DNA of 64,000 bases from Eremophila alpestris peregrina (Eukaryota > Chordata > Aves > Passeriformes > Alaudidae), in the NCBI GenBank assembly GCA_009792885.1, contig WMCF01000021.1, positions 1,161,268-1,225,267 on the forward strand. Reading direction: 5' to 3'. Numbering within the stretch: the stretch's first letter is position 1; each line of letters opens with the position of its first letter. A program made the position numbers and the translations under genes. The notes under the pieces are model-generated. The model searched no databases. It saw only the letters and a list, made by a program, of their open reading frames with translations, and was not told where the DNA came from. Below, piece by piece: positions 37,801 to 50,670 of this stretch.

Positions 37801-39090
37801 GGGTGAGGTTTGGCTCAGGCAGGGTGGGTGCTGAGAGCAGGGACACGATGGGCAGCAGCAGGGCTGGGCACCCACAGGCACCTGCAGCATTCTCATTCTT
37901 TAGAGACGTTTTGACTCTTTACTGTTAAAATAGTGGTCTGGTAAAGGTAAGGGATGCAATACTGAGAGATAAGGAATGTTTCAAAGATAAACCAGACAAG
38001 TGATGTGCCGTGTCAGAAGACCAACACACCATTACAACGGCTCCTGGTTTGGCCATCTCACACCAAGTTATGATTTTTTAACATTTCCAGCCCATGGCAG
38101 GTGGGCTTGTGTGCCTGTTAATAAAAACAGGATCTCATGGTAAGCTTCAAAGCCATCTTTGCACTTGTACTCTCAGGCACTTACTACAAGGAATGCACTC
38201 GTGCCAATATACTTCATTTGCCAGGCCGATAAAATAAATAATGCTGGACACTGTTTTTGCTTTCTTTTCTTTGTCAGATGACTACATTAAAAAAACACGC
38301 TAAAAAGCTAAGAATCTTAATAGCTGCTGAGCATTTGGCAGATGGTACCATCTAGACCCAGCTAATTCGAGGCCAAGCAGTCTAAATCCTGTTTTCAGAA
38401 AAGGAATAAAATTTAGTAGTGAAATAGCGGGGTGAAAACGATGAGAGAATTGAGGGGATCATCCATTCCTTTTGCTTGGAAAATAAAGGGCAGTTACTAT
38501 TCTTGATGGCAGGAGGTGTGACCAATGTGCCAACAAAAAAATGAACTTGAGTCCCACCTATTTTGTAAAAGTGCCATTTCAGAAGTCAGGTGTGAATTAC
38601 AAAGGAGCAAAGGGATACAAGTCAGGCTTTATTCTACCTTTGCTCTACAAGAATATCTTTAAAACAGCAAACCGTGGAAATTAGCTTCCAAAATATTTAC
38701 CCTAAGAAAACATGCCACAGCTGAACTGTGCATAGAAACTGCTAATTTCTGTTCATACTTTTAAAGCTATTTTTTAAATTCTTCCTAATGAGGAGAGCTA
38801 CTTTTCAAGGAGGAAAGCACAGCAAAACTGGAAAAAAAAAAGAGAATGATTCCCAAGTACAAAGTGCAATGAAAGGCTGTACATGCTTTTCATGTAAGCA
38901 TACATTATGCCTTCCATATTGTTAAAACTTGCTCATCACTGAACTACTCTACATGTAACTAAATTACAAATGGCTCAATGATAACAAAACATAGCAAATT
39001 AAGACAGAATCAGGTCAGACTTCTGTTTGAATTATCTAACTGAGTCTCTAACCTGGCACAGTATTTGGCCACAGTCAAAAATACATTAAA
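34843..39090. other. Mostly AT-rich non-coding stretch
   Basis: Contains opposite runs of A13 (35432-35444) and T14 (35595-35608), a (cct)n run (37136-37154), A/C-rich sequence near 36750-36790, and a 163-codon minus frame (37248-37739) with no recognised domain. 38270-38450 has scattered CpG in AT-rich DNA. No exon or repeat family identified. Confidence 0.4.
37136..37154. repeat. (CCT)n microsatellite
   Basis: Short trinucleotide run of about six units in plain sequence. Confidence 0.8.
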
Positions 39091-39170
39091 TACACACAAG
39101 CACATCTATATACATACACATATATATGTCTATGAGTGTGAAAAAATGTATTAGGAAAAAAAAAAAAAAA
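39091..39170. repeat. Alternating purine-pyrimidine run and A15
   Basis: 39091-39128 is an imperfect mixture of (ac)n and (ta)n. A 15-base A run follows at 39156-39170. Confidence 0.65.
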
Positions 39171-39673
39171 CAAAAGACAAAATGCACAGGACCAAAAATC
39201 CATGTGCCAAGGGGATGAGGGGGAAAACAGGACAGTATTTATACCAAGACTCCTTAATTTTGGGTACAATCAGAACCTGCACCCCCCAAAAAATCCACTC
39301 AAAAGCAACAAAACAAAACCAAAACACATTGAGATGCAAGACAAAGCATTTGCATCTTTGGATACCTGATTTGATCCTGTCATCAGGAAGGTAGACACCA
39401 GCTCAGATACTCAGAGACTGTGTGAAATTATAGACAGAAATCACAGTAAAAAATGCTAAAGGCGGTGATCAGACTAAAAGGTTCATTGCAAGGAGAAGGT
39501 AGTAATACTGCACATTAATGAAAGCCTGGACCTATCACCTGCTGTAATAATTATCATGCTAATATGGGGGGTTGCCTCGGTTTGTGGTTTTTGGCATTCC
39601 TATTACTACCAGAAACTGCAAATTCAAACACTCTATGTGTAACATAAATGAAAAGATTCTCACCTTAATGCTG

Positions 39674-39697
39674 NNNNNNNNNNNNNNNNNNNNNNNN
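39674..39697. other. Assembly gap, 24 N
   Basis: Unresolved bases directly before a long T run, which suggests the gap was caused by that homopolymer. Confidence 0.99.

Positions 39698-39730
<33 letters not shown>
39698..39730. repeat. T homopolymer, 33 bases
   Basis: Thirty-three T follow the gap and the true length is unknown. Read on the minus strand it is a poly(A) lying after an AT-rich sequence (39731-40100) that looks somewhat like a 3' untranslated region, but I cannot identify a source transcript and see no canonical AATAAA just before it. Confidence 0.9.
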
Positions 39731-42584
39731 CATTTTCACTTTTAAATTTCCTTTGACTGGGTGAACCTCAGGCTATGGAAATGCACGCAGGCATTGTGGC
39801 TGCACAAGTACCAGCACACAAATCTCTCCTGTACAGGAAACACATCAACACTAATCCATTTTCTGTACAAAATGTAAAACTTCGCATGTTCTGTTCAAGC
39901 TCATTACTGACTAGTATCTTAAGCTTGTCAAGTGTTCTAAAGGAGCTTTCCAAGAGAAGTTTGTAGTTAAGCATATGGTAAGCTCGTCCAGTCCATATGA
40001 CTGGTTGAGCATCGACCACTACTGTTGATACAGTTTCCCTCAATATTATGACAGTATTTGTCAATGAAAATTAAATTGCTGTCAAACTTTTCCCACTAAA
40101 CTTACAGCACAGCACTCAGAGAGAGCCAGCTTCATGACTCAAGCCAATAAGGCCTCTTCTAAACACTCCTCTTTTTTTACCCATTTGTGGAAAATTCCCT
40201 CTGGATTTATTTCTGACTTTTGCAATAACCTATAAAGGCTTTCCAGTGCCTTCTGTGGAAAAATTCTGTGAGGCCATATTTAATGCATTTACTGTCTTTT
40301 CTTATAGTCTGTGAAAATCACACACAACAATATCTGGGTGATCTGTAAGGGCAGGTGCTTACAGACTGCAGAACGTGTGACAACGCCGTGCCAACCTTGA
40401 GGAATCACACATGGATGCAATGTGTCCTGCTCATGTGCACCAATAGCTGCTTGAAGTTCATATTTGGAGGGAATAGTCACATAATGAGAAGAGCCTGAAA
40501 AAACCTAGACCAAACAGGTTCAAAAAAAAACCAATCACAGTTTTATTATCTTTGAAAAAATTCTAAGGATTTGGGGAAATATTACATGTTTTAAACAAAC
40601 ATGCTGCAGGTTTCTTCTTCACCTTTTGTTTTCAAATGTTGAAAAATAATCCCCACAAATAAAGTACTTTATAACTTTCTGAGCAATTATGCCAATGAAG
40701 GCTGTTTCTTAATCAATTTAAAACTTAAGGAAAAAAAAAAGGTATTATAGCTATTTCTATGTTTGGGGTTTTTTTGGTTTTTTTAAATATCACATTAAAA
40801 AAAAAAAAGAAAAGGTGAAATAGAAGATGCTAACAGTGAATAAGCAGTCTGGGAAGAAAAAATTATATACCAAGAACACAAGAATGGCATTAATTGCAGT
40901 AGGTACTGAAAGAGTTGCTGCTTTTAGTTGGTGTTTTACCATCTCCCTTCTACACATGAATCTGGTCTCAGCTACAGGAAAAATACTTCTAAGATTGATT
41001 TATATAATCATTGTGGAACTGTACTTCTTTGCTACCATTCTCCTGACTACATTTCTCATTAGCTGGCACAGCCTGTGCCTCAGGACCAGCAAACCAATGT
41101 TATGTGATACTTGCTAAAACGTGCACCACCACATTTCAGAAACTGCCCCAGCTGCTGGTGTGCCTGTGGTGGGGAGCAAGAGCCTGGGCTGAGGACATCC
41201 CAAGGCGTGTCTCACACCTGGCACGGGTGATTTTTAGAGGCCAGGAAAAGCAAAGCTGCTGAGCTCCCCTGGGAGGCTCCCAGGGTCTGCTGGAGGTGCC
41301 TGGGAGGGCAAGATGCTGCCATGGGAATAGAGGTGCCCCAAGCCCAGCACCAGGTGGGGCAGCTGCAAGCCCAGGGACCACCTCAGCCTGGGACTTTTGT
41401 CTGCAGCTCTTATTGTGTCATTAAAACAGTCCTACTCAAACAGATGGGCACTCTTTCAATCCAAACACAGGAGATAGCAAATACCTTACGTCTCCATGTC
41501 CTTCCACAGCCAGGTGCTTCAGTTTGATTTTTCTACTCTAACAGATCGAGCACACATGGAAATTTTGATGCCGTAGAAAATCAGAAGTCAAGATGTTTTT
41601 CTCTTTTCTAATCTGAGGCTGCAGAAATACAAATCAGCAGCAGTGAGGCTTTTCTTCTTTAGGAATCCTTTTGTAAGGGACAGGGGATAGTGCTCAAGGT
41701 CATTGGCTTTTGTGTTTTTGACAAAATTATTTGTCTGCTCTTAAATTCAATGGGCAATTTCAGTAGCAGCCACTTCCAAAAGCCTAAATTTGGCAGTTTG
41801 TAATACTTAGTCAGTCTGTTGGGAAGGCAGCAATGTCCCTAAAATACAGATATGGAATTAAAATATGGAGCAGAACAATGACTCTATTTGTCTCTTATAT
41901 GGAGACACATACACAGAGATTACTCAGATGGAAAAAGGGATATAAGAAGAATCCCAGAAATGACAAGTGCACATTAAGCATCATCATGTTTTAGACTGAG
42001 ATATTTCTTTGAGAAATTATTTGCAACTCGGAGCTGTACCTCTGCAGCACACACATGGCTTGGGTATGATGAGCAATTGGAGCAGAGATTAGCTGGAGAC
42101 TCTAGCAGAGAAAAATGGGAGCAGGCTGATACATATCTATGTTCAAAGGTGATAATGTCACCCTGGCCCATCACAATTTCAGTAGGCTGATGGTGGAATT
42201 TAAGCCTCTCTCATATCGAGTACACAAAGAGGTACATCTTGGCAGTATAACAAAAGCCAATGTGGGTGGCAAGGTAGCTGCAAATTTAAGCATGAATGCT
42301 CTGGATGTGGGGGCTTGCACCTGATTACCAGATGCTTCAAGCAGATGGCCAGGGAGAGGAGAGAACAAGGCTCATGGTTGCTTTGATAGGGTTACAAAAA
42401 GCACCAAAACCAGGAAACAGAAAAAAAGGAAACTTCCCTGACTGCACAAGATATCAGATCAACAGGGCCACTGAGACACAGAGCACTCTGCTCCAGATTA
42501 GGGAGGTGAGTCCCAGAATCAGACTGGTGGTTTGATATCAGCAGCAAGACTCATTGAAATGGGGTTCAGGAGAGGGGAGCAAAA
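39731..42584. other. Non-coding stretch
   Basis: A 98-codon minus frame (39768-40064) and a 96-codon plus frame (40827-41117) are unrecognised. A10 and A12 runs lie at 40731-40740 and 40797-40808. A GC-rich CpG-poor patch covers 41130-41400. Confidence 0.4.
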
Positions 42585-42600
42585 TTATATATATATATTA
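42585..42600. repeat. (TA)n microsatellite
   Basis: About 16 bases of alternating T and A. Confidence 0.75.
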
Positions 42601-44234
42601 TATTACCACCATGCAGAATGGGGAGCTGCAATTTAAATACAGGATATTCTTGGGGTTTTCCACCGTAGAGGAGTTCCTCCATAGGAGGCTTTTCACTGAT
42701 GTATCATTTAGTACAAGTGGGAACTAGTATAGGGGATAAAATCCATCTTTCTCTGGGGCTGGGACTGATACTTGTAGGAATGCTTCCTTACAAGAGTCAG
42801 AAGTGCCAGGAAAAAAAAGAAAAAAGCATTACAAAGGAAAAATCAAAAAGCTCATTCTGTTCGGTGGCAAGGTTTTGAGAAACAGCATTTCAGCTTCACA
42901 CAACAGAGTACAAATTTGAGAACTTGACTCTACTTCACCCTGATGAGTAACCAGACAAATTTCAGCTGAGTAATCCCCCTCAATGACTTGAGCAGCATTT
43001 GTGTAATGGGTTGCCTGATCCTGCCTCAGGACATCTGATCTGGCACTGTCAAAACACAATTCTGATTGGAACAGGGGACAGGGCACCTCCAAAGACAGCC
43101 ACGAGCCTTCCTGCCCTGATGTCCCCATCAGTGAGGCAGAGGGGTACAGTGCTGGTGTAAACCATGGGTAACCAGTGACCTGAAATCATTAAAAATCTGT
43201 GTTCATCACATTTCTCAGGAGGAGGTGGCTTCAGCTGAGCATCTTGGCTAACCTCCCACTCTGATCACTGCACCCTGCCAGCTCCACTGCCCTGTGTCCT
43301 TTTGGTTTAGTATTTTATTCTCCATAATTCCTTCCTGGTATTTCTGAGAAGCACACAGGATGGAGGGCAATGCTCTCTGAGGGCACCACCAGCCATCAAA
43401 ATGGTTCTTCCACACCTGAGCACTACAGAAACATATGGCAAAGATAAAAACCTGTCACCAAGCACCCAAATACAGCATCCAGCTGACACAGCCCCCATGG
43501 GCCTGCAAGGCAGTGGGCTCAGGTCCTCATTCAGAAACACAACTTCATGTTCATGCTGACAGCCTCCACAAACCTGCATCTACACCAAGATAATGAATGT
43601 TTGACTGGTTATTGCAGTTCAAAATACCTAATGTGCTGCAACAGAAGCACAGAGCTGAGGCTAGGAGCGATGCAAGGTGGTGGCACATTGCCTTCATGAC
43701 TGCTCAGCCCAAAAGCCCCATCTTTCATCTTCCTGGTGGTGGCAAACCATGATCAAGGTGTTTGGTATCTCTGGGCAGGGATGGACAGACCCTCTCTGAG
43801 AAGGCTCACAGCAGAAACTGCCAACCCCCTCTCTGACAAATATGCACAGAGAGATGGTTCACTCAATTCCCTGCTCCATCCCAGCCAAGGGGGTGCTTTA
43901 TCTGATATCTGACAGCCAAGCAGGCCCCTCTCTGGGGGCCAGGCCCCTCTGCCTCCCCACACTCCTCAGGAGGAGGCAGAAAGGGTGGAAGCAGGCAAGA
44001 AAGGAGAATCTCACTCGCTGTGGCCTCTCCTCCTCAGCGTGTTAATCATTACAGCTCATCCGCTCAGCACCACTTTTTCCTCCTGCACAAATAATTAAGA
44101 AACACCTGTGTTCTTTTCATTCAATAACACACATTTCAGAGAAAGCCGCTCTTTTAAGCTTAGATTATTTTCTGTGACCACGATTCAGCTGACAAAATAA
44201 CAATGACTCACTTTGCCAAGGACTGAGGAACAGT
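42601..44234. other. Non-coding stretch
   Basis: Minus-strand frames of 99 and 90 codons (42829-43128, 43307-43579) show no recognised family. GC-rich patch at 43740-43990. Bases 44040-44220 are AT-rich without repeats. Confidence 0.4.
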
Positions 44235-44261
44235 GGGGGGGGGGGGGAGGGAGAGGCTGTC
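44235..44261 (+). repeat. G13 run with G-rich tail
   Basis: Thirteen G followed by aggg and agagg. Such a run can form a G-quadruplex on the plus strand and is prone to length error. A second G run (nine G) lies at 44595-44603. Confidence 0.7.
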
Positions 44262-46906
44262 AGCCCTACGTTAAAAATAAAAATATCAAATAAATATTAT
44301 TGAAAATAGAGAAAGAAGCCACGCTAACATTCATCTCCTTCAAAATGGCCGGTGCCCCCATGCAACTTTGAAATCTGAATAAACTCCTGGAGGTGACTCT
44401 TTGCCAACGTTCGTGCCTATGCCAGCTTTCTCACAAACGAACAGCTTGTATCTCCATGAAAACCAATGGATGGAACAAATTGTATTAAATTATGTAAAAT
44501 GATACTAAAGAGCACAATCTACCAGTAAAAAAAAAATATTTAAAAATTGGAAAATCTTGTTTTTATAAATTTGAGAAAATAGTAAAAGATAATTGGGGGG
44601 GGGAACGTTACATTTTTATTAAACTTTAAGGAATGTCTCGTGGATTTCAGCAGGAAATGAGATTTATTCTCTCATAGGTCAGACACACATAATTCTTTGG
44701 TGCCGTTGACACCTGTGAGTTATTTAGCCTTCCTCATACTTTAGCATGTAGAGAAATCCCATCTCTATGAAGCTGAGCATAGCCCTGTGACAGTCTCAAA
44801 TTGTCCCTCCCCATCACACTGTAGGAGCTGTCAGCGCACATTATGTATCCAAATTTCTTTCTACTTCTCAGAGACCCTTTCTGGAGGGGGAGGGGGATGC
44901 AAATAACAGTAATTAGAACCAAATTTACTATATCTTCATAAAATTATTAAGGATATTTTCAGCACCTATTGGAGACTTTTACAATTTAAATATCCTGATA
45001 TGTCCATACAAAGAACATTCCAGTAACTTTGCCTGAAATGGGTTTTAAATTGATGATTTCCAAGCATGAGTCAGTTAATCATGAACAAAAAGATCTGACT
45101 ATTTCTGTATCCAGGGTGGTGGAGAGGGTGAGGATGTGTGAGAGCTTTTGGCTGGTTTGAGGCTTTAAACGACACTCTGCTGACATACAATATAGAGTCA
45201 AAATTCAGGGCTTTGTTCTGACAGCCTGTAGCCCATGGGGAGCCCCTTGGCACCCCAGCCCCGTGCAGGGCTGTGCCCACGGGTTGGAAGCAGATTTTAG
45301 AAAATAAGTTCATCCCTGTGATGGCAGCAGGACCTGGCTGGGGGCTGGTGGCTCCTGGTGGAGTCCTCTGCTCTAGGAACAGACAGAACGCCCTCTGGGG
45401 CCAAGGGAGGTGGTCAGTGGGTCAGTGCCCAGGGCTCCCTCACCTGCCCAGATCCACTGACAGGGCTGCAAAATGAAAAAGTCTGCTCTTGCTTATTCTG
45501 TCTTCAATCAAAGAGATAGAGCACCATTAATCCAGTTTTAAAAGGAACGGGTTTGTCTGCATGTTCCTAATTTTTAATTTCTCCCCCCAATCCCTTTTTC
45601 TATTTTCTCCCCCCCTCTCCTTTGCAAGGCCCTGAAATGCAGACTCATGATTCTTGGCTGCAACAGATAGTTCATTTATTCTGCAACTGCATTAACTCAG
45701 CGTACATCTAAACCTTCCTAACCTAGCTCTGGAAGACGATGCCACATGACTGAGGGTAGCTTGAACTCTCAGTTCTGCCACATCACTCTCCACTGGAGAT
45801 CTTTGCAATCCTAAAAAAAAACCCTAAATCTAAAAAACAAAAAACTTCTGCAGCCAGTAAAGCACATACAAGAACTGCTCAGCAGGACAAACGAGCATTG
45901 TAGCTTCCATAGTCACATACGCCACAGGGAGCCTCAACTAATTTCCACTCTCAATAGAGCTTATACAGACCTGGAAGCTTAAAATTGTTCCCGTCTTTCC
46001 AATGAATAACAGTGGGATCCTGTAAAAAAGACACTCCTTTCCTGAAAGGCAAGAGGAATTTGAAGGCCTGGGGGCTGTAGTGGGAGAAGTTGCTCTGCCC
46101 TTTCCCTATGCAGCTGCAGGGTAACTGGTAACACCAAATTCACCCAGGGCTTTGCTGAGCAACCACTGCCTGGCAGCCACCTCCACTGCCAGCAAAAGAG
46201 CCCACCTGAGACTGGTAAACCATGGCAGCTGAGGCCAGCACTGCCTTCTGGAAAAGTGTGGGTGCTAATTTTGCAAACAGGTAGAGCTCAAGAGCTGGCT
46301 CTGAAGGGTTAACGCTTGGACTTGACAGATTTCCCTGTCTCTGTGATCCAGTCACCACCACAGCCCACCCTCATGACTCACAACAGCTGGAGTTGCTAAA
46401 CTGGCAGCGTCACAGTGTGGCATCAGGAAATTTAAGATTAAAAACCATATACAATACACAAGGAATCCTAATAAATTCTGGAAAGTGTAGACATGTAAAT
46501 CTCCAAGCGCTAAAAAAGCATCCTGTTAGAGAAACTATTTTTAAAAAAGGCTATTAGGAGGTGTGAAAGCGAAGCTGTCTATTATGTTTCTAAAGAAAGG
46601 CACCAAATGCTTATTTTTCATCCCACTGAATTCTGAGTGGCCGTTTTTGACAGACAGTTAGCACAAGGTCACTGCCAGTCAGTGGGCTCCCGGCCAGCAG
46701 AGCCTCCTGGACATCAGAGGGACCAGACACTTGGGGAGAAAATTGAACTTGCTGTAACAACGCTGGCTGGTTTAGATCATCTGAATGAAACCTGATCCCA
46801 GCTGCTGCTTTCTGGGTTTCTCTTCTGTACCTTTTCTCATGCAGAGGGATAATTTGATATATTTTTTCATCGTTAAAATCCAGCAGCTCCTCTACTTACG
46901 TGTTTT
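44262..46906. other. Non-coding stretch
   Basis: AT-rich to 45090, then a GC-rich CpG-poor patch at 45230-45480, then mixed sequence. A C-rich pyrimidine tract covers about 45581-45620. No gene recognised. Confidence 0.4.
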
Positions 46907-46973
46907 GGTTTGTTTGTTTGTTTTTTTAATGGGGTAAATTGAGGGAATAAAGTATAATAATAAAAAAAAAAAA
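46907..46973. repeat. (GTTT)n run and nearby A12
   Basis: 46907-46927 is a (gttt)n run ending in T7. An A12 run follows at 46962-46973. Confidence 0.7.
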
Positions 46974-47999
46974 GTGGGGAAAATATTTCCTTCCCCCTGT
47001 GCTGCTCCCACTGCAGACAATGCAAATCCCACAACACATGTTTGCAGGGAAATCAGAGCACACTCAGGGCTAGAAGTGCAAGTTCGTCTCATCTAAATGA
47101 TTAAACTAGTAACAGTTATAAACAAAGAGCTTTTTATCCCACTGATTTCAGGATGGGTTAGAGCTTTTCTCCAAACAGTCTTCCAATAGTTTATGCTAAC
47201 CAAAATATCCCTCCAAAAACAGAGCCATGCAGTGACCAAATAAACAAGAAGATTACTCCAAGGGGGAGACGGCAGCACACGAGGGGAATCCAAACTTGGC
47301 AGGGCTGTGCTGAGATCCTGACAAACCCAGCAAGCTCCATGGTCACGTTTTTATCTATGCAAAAGTTCTTATTTAATGTCCAACCTGCAGCAAAAGTGGT
47401 GCACTCAGAAACCCCTTCCTTCTGCTTCAATTCCTGTTATTTCAGCCAAAAGTGCCCTCAGATTTTTTCTTTGTGTGTTTCACTTAGGTTTGCATATTTA
47501 TTTATTTATGTAATTAAAAAAAAAAGAAAAAAGAAATATAGAAGGAAGTTTGAGAAAGCAGTAATTAAAGGAGATAGAGGAGTCTGTGGTCAAATTTCAT
47601 CTTTATCAGTTGTCCATAAACCAACAGCCCCAAATCCTCATGCCTTCTCCTTCCTCCAGGTATGAGCACACCTAGACCTTTACTAACTACCCAGTAAACC
47701 CTCCCCTAAGTACCAGGAGTAAATTTCCTGTCACATGCCAAAAGCTGCTCACAGAGTTCAGGGATCAGACCCACAGTCTGTAGCAAAACTGCAGCAACAC
47801 CCTTAATTTGCTTTCCCATTGGCTTCTTTTTTTTTAAATATTAAAAACATATTTCATCATTATGATCTATATTTCCATTCACACATCTTTTTCATTATTT
47901 TTTATCAGCTAATCTAAAATGATACACCAAGTGCTACCTAAAGAGCCAGTTTAATATTAGTTCTTAGAAGGAAAAGATCTGACTGATTTTGCTCAGAAA
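46974..47999. other. Non-coding stretch
   Basis: AT-rich with an A-rich tract at 47516-47538. Small open frames on both strands are unrecognised. Confidence 0.4.
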
Positions 48000-48066
48000 T
48001 CACTTCCATGAAGCCATCGGAGTCACAATGGTATAAAAGTGATGTAAATAAGAGCAGGATCAGATT
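48000..48066. repeat. Probable old dispersed amniote repeat fragment
   Basis: The series tcacttccatgaagcc, atcggagtcacaatgg, tataaaagtgatgtaa and agagcaggatcag follows the order of a known scattered sequence in reptiles and birds that reads roughly 'gaagtcaatggagttacac', then tggtgtaa, then gagagcagaatcagg. I cannot name the family with certainty. Confidence 0.5.
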
Positions 48067-48876
48067 GCAGGTGTTAGGCAACAGAGTAAAAGAATGCATT
48101 AATATAAAATCTTACACTCTATACCTGTGATGGAAGTGCTATTTAGGCACACAGCAGTTGAATGAACAAAAGAATGCCTTTTTAAAAAAAAAAAAGAAAT
48201 TATGTCATTGCAAAACACCACGGGAGCAATTGTTTTCTCTCCCAAATGTTGTCTGAAAAATCCAGAGTACTTGGACTAATAAGGACCTTTACCAAATTCA
48301 GTGCTTCTAAAAATATGAGGTTTATCATAAAAACACTTATACACACAGGTGATACACAGCTTTTTCATCAGACTTTTATGCAAGAAATTGGGCTTGCATA
48401 TTACACATTATTCAAAAAGAATAATTAAAGTCCTACATGGACACATATCTGCCTCAGGGCAGACCTTTTATGTTGTTTTGCATTCCATGTGTCACTCAAA
48501 AGAATTGCAACTGGGAAATGATGTTGAACTAAAATAAGACAAGAACACATTGACTAAAATTATACCCTGTCCAATTTGCTGACACCCCTTTAGACATCTT
48601 GCCATGATTGCTCTGGTGCAACCACTGTTCTGTGTATGGGTGACATTTAAGCTGAGCATAGTTGTACACTGAAATCAAATAAAGGATTTGAGGACTTTTT
48701 TTTCTTCTCCTTTTTGATACTGAAAAGTACATGGGATTTGAAAGCAGAAGAAAAAGGACATACTTTGAGCAGTGATCTGCTTTTGTTATCCTGTCTAGGA
48801 AAAGTATTGTTGGTTTTCTACAATTAATATATTTGTGTGAGAATAATCAGATTAGGAGCTTGAACCTTCAGCTCTC
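48067..48876. other. AT-rich non-coding stretch
   Basis: A12 run at 48184-48195. Nothing else recognisable. Confidence 0.4.
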
Positions 48877-48950
48877 ATGTGCCCAAAACTCCTACAGAAG
48901 TTAATGGGGGGTTTCAGCTCATGAGGATAACAGGGCTGAGCCTTTATTCT
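48877..48950. repeat. Possible old dispersed amniote repeat fragment
   Basis: ccaaaactcctacagaag followed by ttaatggggggtttcagc and cagggctgagcctt resembles the same class of scattered reptile/bird sequence as 32300-32362 (aaaactccc, caatggg, aggnctgngcct order). Short and diverged. Confidence 0.4.
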
Positions 48951-50439
48951 GCAAAACCAGATTTGCCCAAGGCCTGACAAGTGAACACATTTAAGTCTTT
49001 GTGTGGTTTGCCTGGTTCCACTGGCTGAGTGAGGCCTCAGAGGCTGGGGGGGTGCATGGCAGCAGCACCTCCCGGGGGTCCCCTCATCCCACCCCAGCCC
49101 TCCCAGCAGCCCCTCAGAAAGCCAGGAGCACAGGATGAGAACCCAGGGATTTTTATGATACATTAGTGCCTTTTTTAAACCACTTAGAGCTAAATTTAAC
49201 ACATCCTCTGCATGCTACCCATCCCACCTTTCCTTCCCACCTCTAGCCCTCTCTTCGGCTGTTTTGTTTTCTCTTTCATTTCACTCACTTCCTTAATTAA
49301 GTTGATAATGTAATTATGTCACAGCTGTAGCATCCTCCTCTTGCAGAGGTGGCTGGATTTCTGTAACTTCAGCCTGTTTGATGATTGAGTGATAGATACA
49401 GAGATAATTGTAACTTTTCAGAAATCTTATTTATAAGTTGCAGAAGGAAGGCGCTGGCTACAGCACGAGAGGGACTAATGTTTGGTATCAAGTGGGTCTT
49501 GCTTGCTTTCTGTGGATAGTCAGAGCTATGAGGAGAAGGGAAGCAGCAGGGAATGAGGGTTTTAAACACAGAATTCTTAAGTGCTGGGAGAGGGAAAGCA
49601 CTTCAGTTGGGGGGAGGGAAACAGACCTTCATCTTTCGGTAATTGTCAAGGCAGAGGAAAGAAAGCAGCCAGTTCAGTAAAATCTCAGCATCACAACCTT
49701 CCCCTCCTCACAAAAAAAATACACAAAAGATGTTACACTGAGCTCCTGTACATTCTCAAATGGAAAAACCTGATACTCTGAACAAAAGGTTCAAGCTAAT
49801 TTGACAGATAACCTGTAATCAATATATTTGCCTTCCTATTTTGCTAAAGCATAGAATTTCCTGTGATGTACTTGATATATGACTCTTGGTAATGAAAGAA
49901 TACTATCCCTGACCTTTTATTACATATGGAAATATTAAAGTGTTTTACATCAACACATCATGGCATATTAATAGGAGACAATCTAGGGGAACAGTTAACC
50001 GAGAAGAGGAAAAAGCTTCATCAACTACTCCAATTTCCAGAAGAGGATCAGAAGTACTTGCCCGTATGAACAAACAAAACATATCTACTGGGAAATGTAA
50101 ACAGAGTCGGTGTGAATCATGAGACCCATCATGTTTTGGAGCAAATCTGCAAGCACATGCATATTCCAGAAATAAAATCTATTAGCAGGAGGTCAAGGTT
50201 GCACACTGAAGCAAGTAAAGAGCTAAAACTTGGCCTATCTTCTTTTGACGTTGGCTTGCTCGCTCCTTCTCTCTTCATGCGCTACCACTCTGCTATTCTT
50301 GATATTCCTCATCTTTCAGCATGCACTTAGGAGACTCTTACATGGAAAACGAAGTTCTCCTCTCCATGTCTACATGTGCAGCACAGCCTGCCTTCCCTTC
50401 CAAGTGCTGGGGGATGGTTACTAAAAACACTGCTCTCAA
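48951..50439. other. Non-coding stretch
   Basis: GC-rich patch at 49010-49140, then AT-rich sequence. Open frames of 60-116 codons are unrecognised. If the integrase-like relic at 50440 is genuine, more of the same element could lie here on the minus strand, but I cannot read it. Confidence 0.35.
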
Positions 50440-50670
50440 AACATTACCATGCACACACCAAACTTTGATCTTCCAAGATTTTCTACACCAGCTTTAAGCC
50501 CACAATCCTTATCAACTCCCTTATATATTTCAGCTGAAAGGAGAGTAGTGGGGTGTCTTTCTCTGGCATGTCTGACATTCTGCACAGATTTTGTCACACA
50601 CAGCACATGCACAAAATTTTGTGAAGTTTTTACAGAGTGTGCTCCCCCAAGGAGTGAGGTGCTTCTGGCA
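50440..50670 (-). pseudogene. Frameshifted relic resembling an LTR-element integrase
   Basis: On the minus strand around 50549-50592 one frame reads ICAECQTCQRKTPH, which fits the second half (C-x2-C followed by Q-R) of the zinc-binding domain of Gypsy/retroviral-type integrases. Just upstream, in the same frame, HLTPWGSTLCKNFTKF (50605-50652) sits where the 'GHLG..KTL..I...F' part of the family would be. Downstream, after a shift into another frame, an LGRSKFG segment lies about 25-30 residues after the zinc motif, near where 'GPL.RSK.G' opens the catalytic core. The first histidine pair and the catalytic acids are not readable, stops are present and no LTR is recognised. It is a dead fragment if real. 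Similarity is judged from family knowledge only. Confidence 0.35.
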
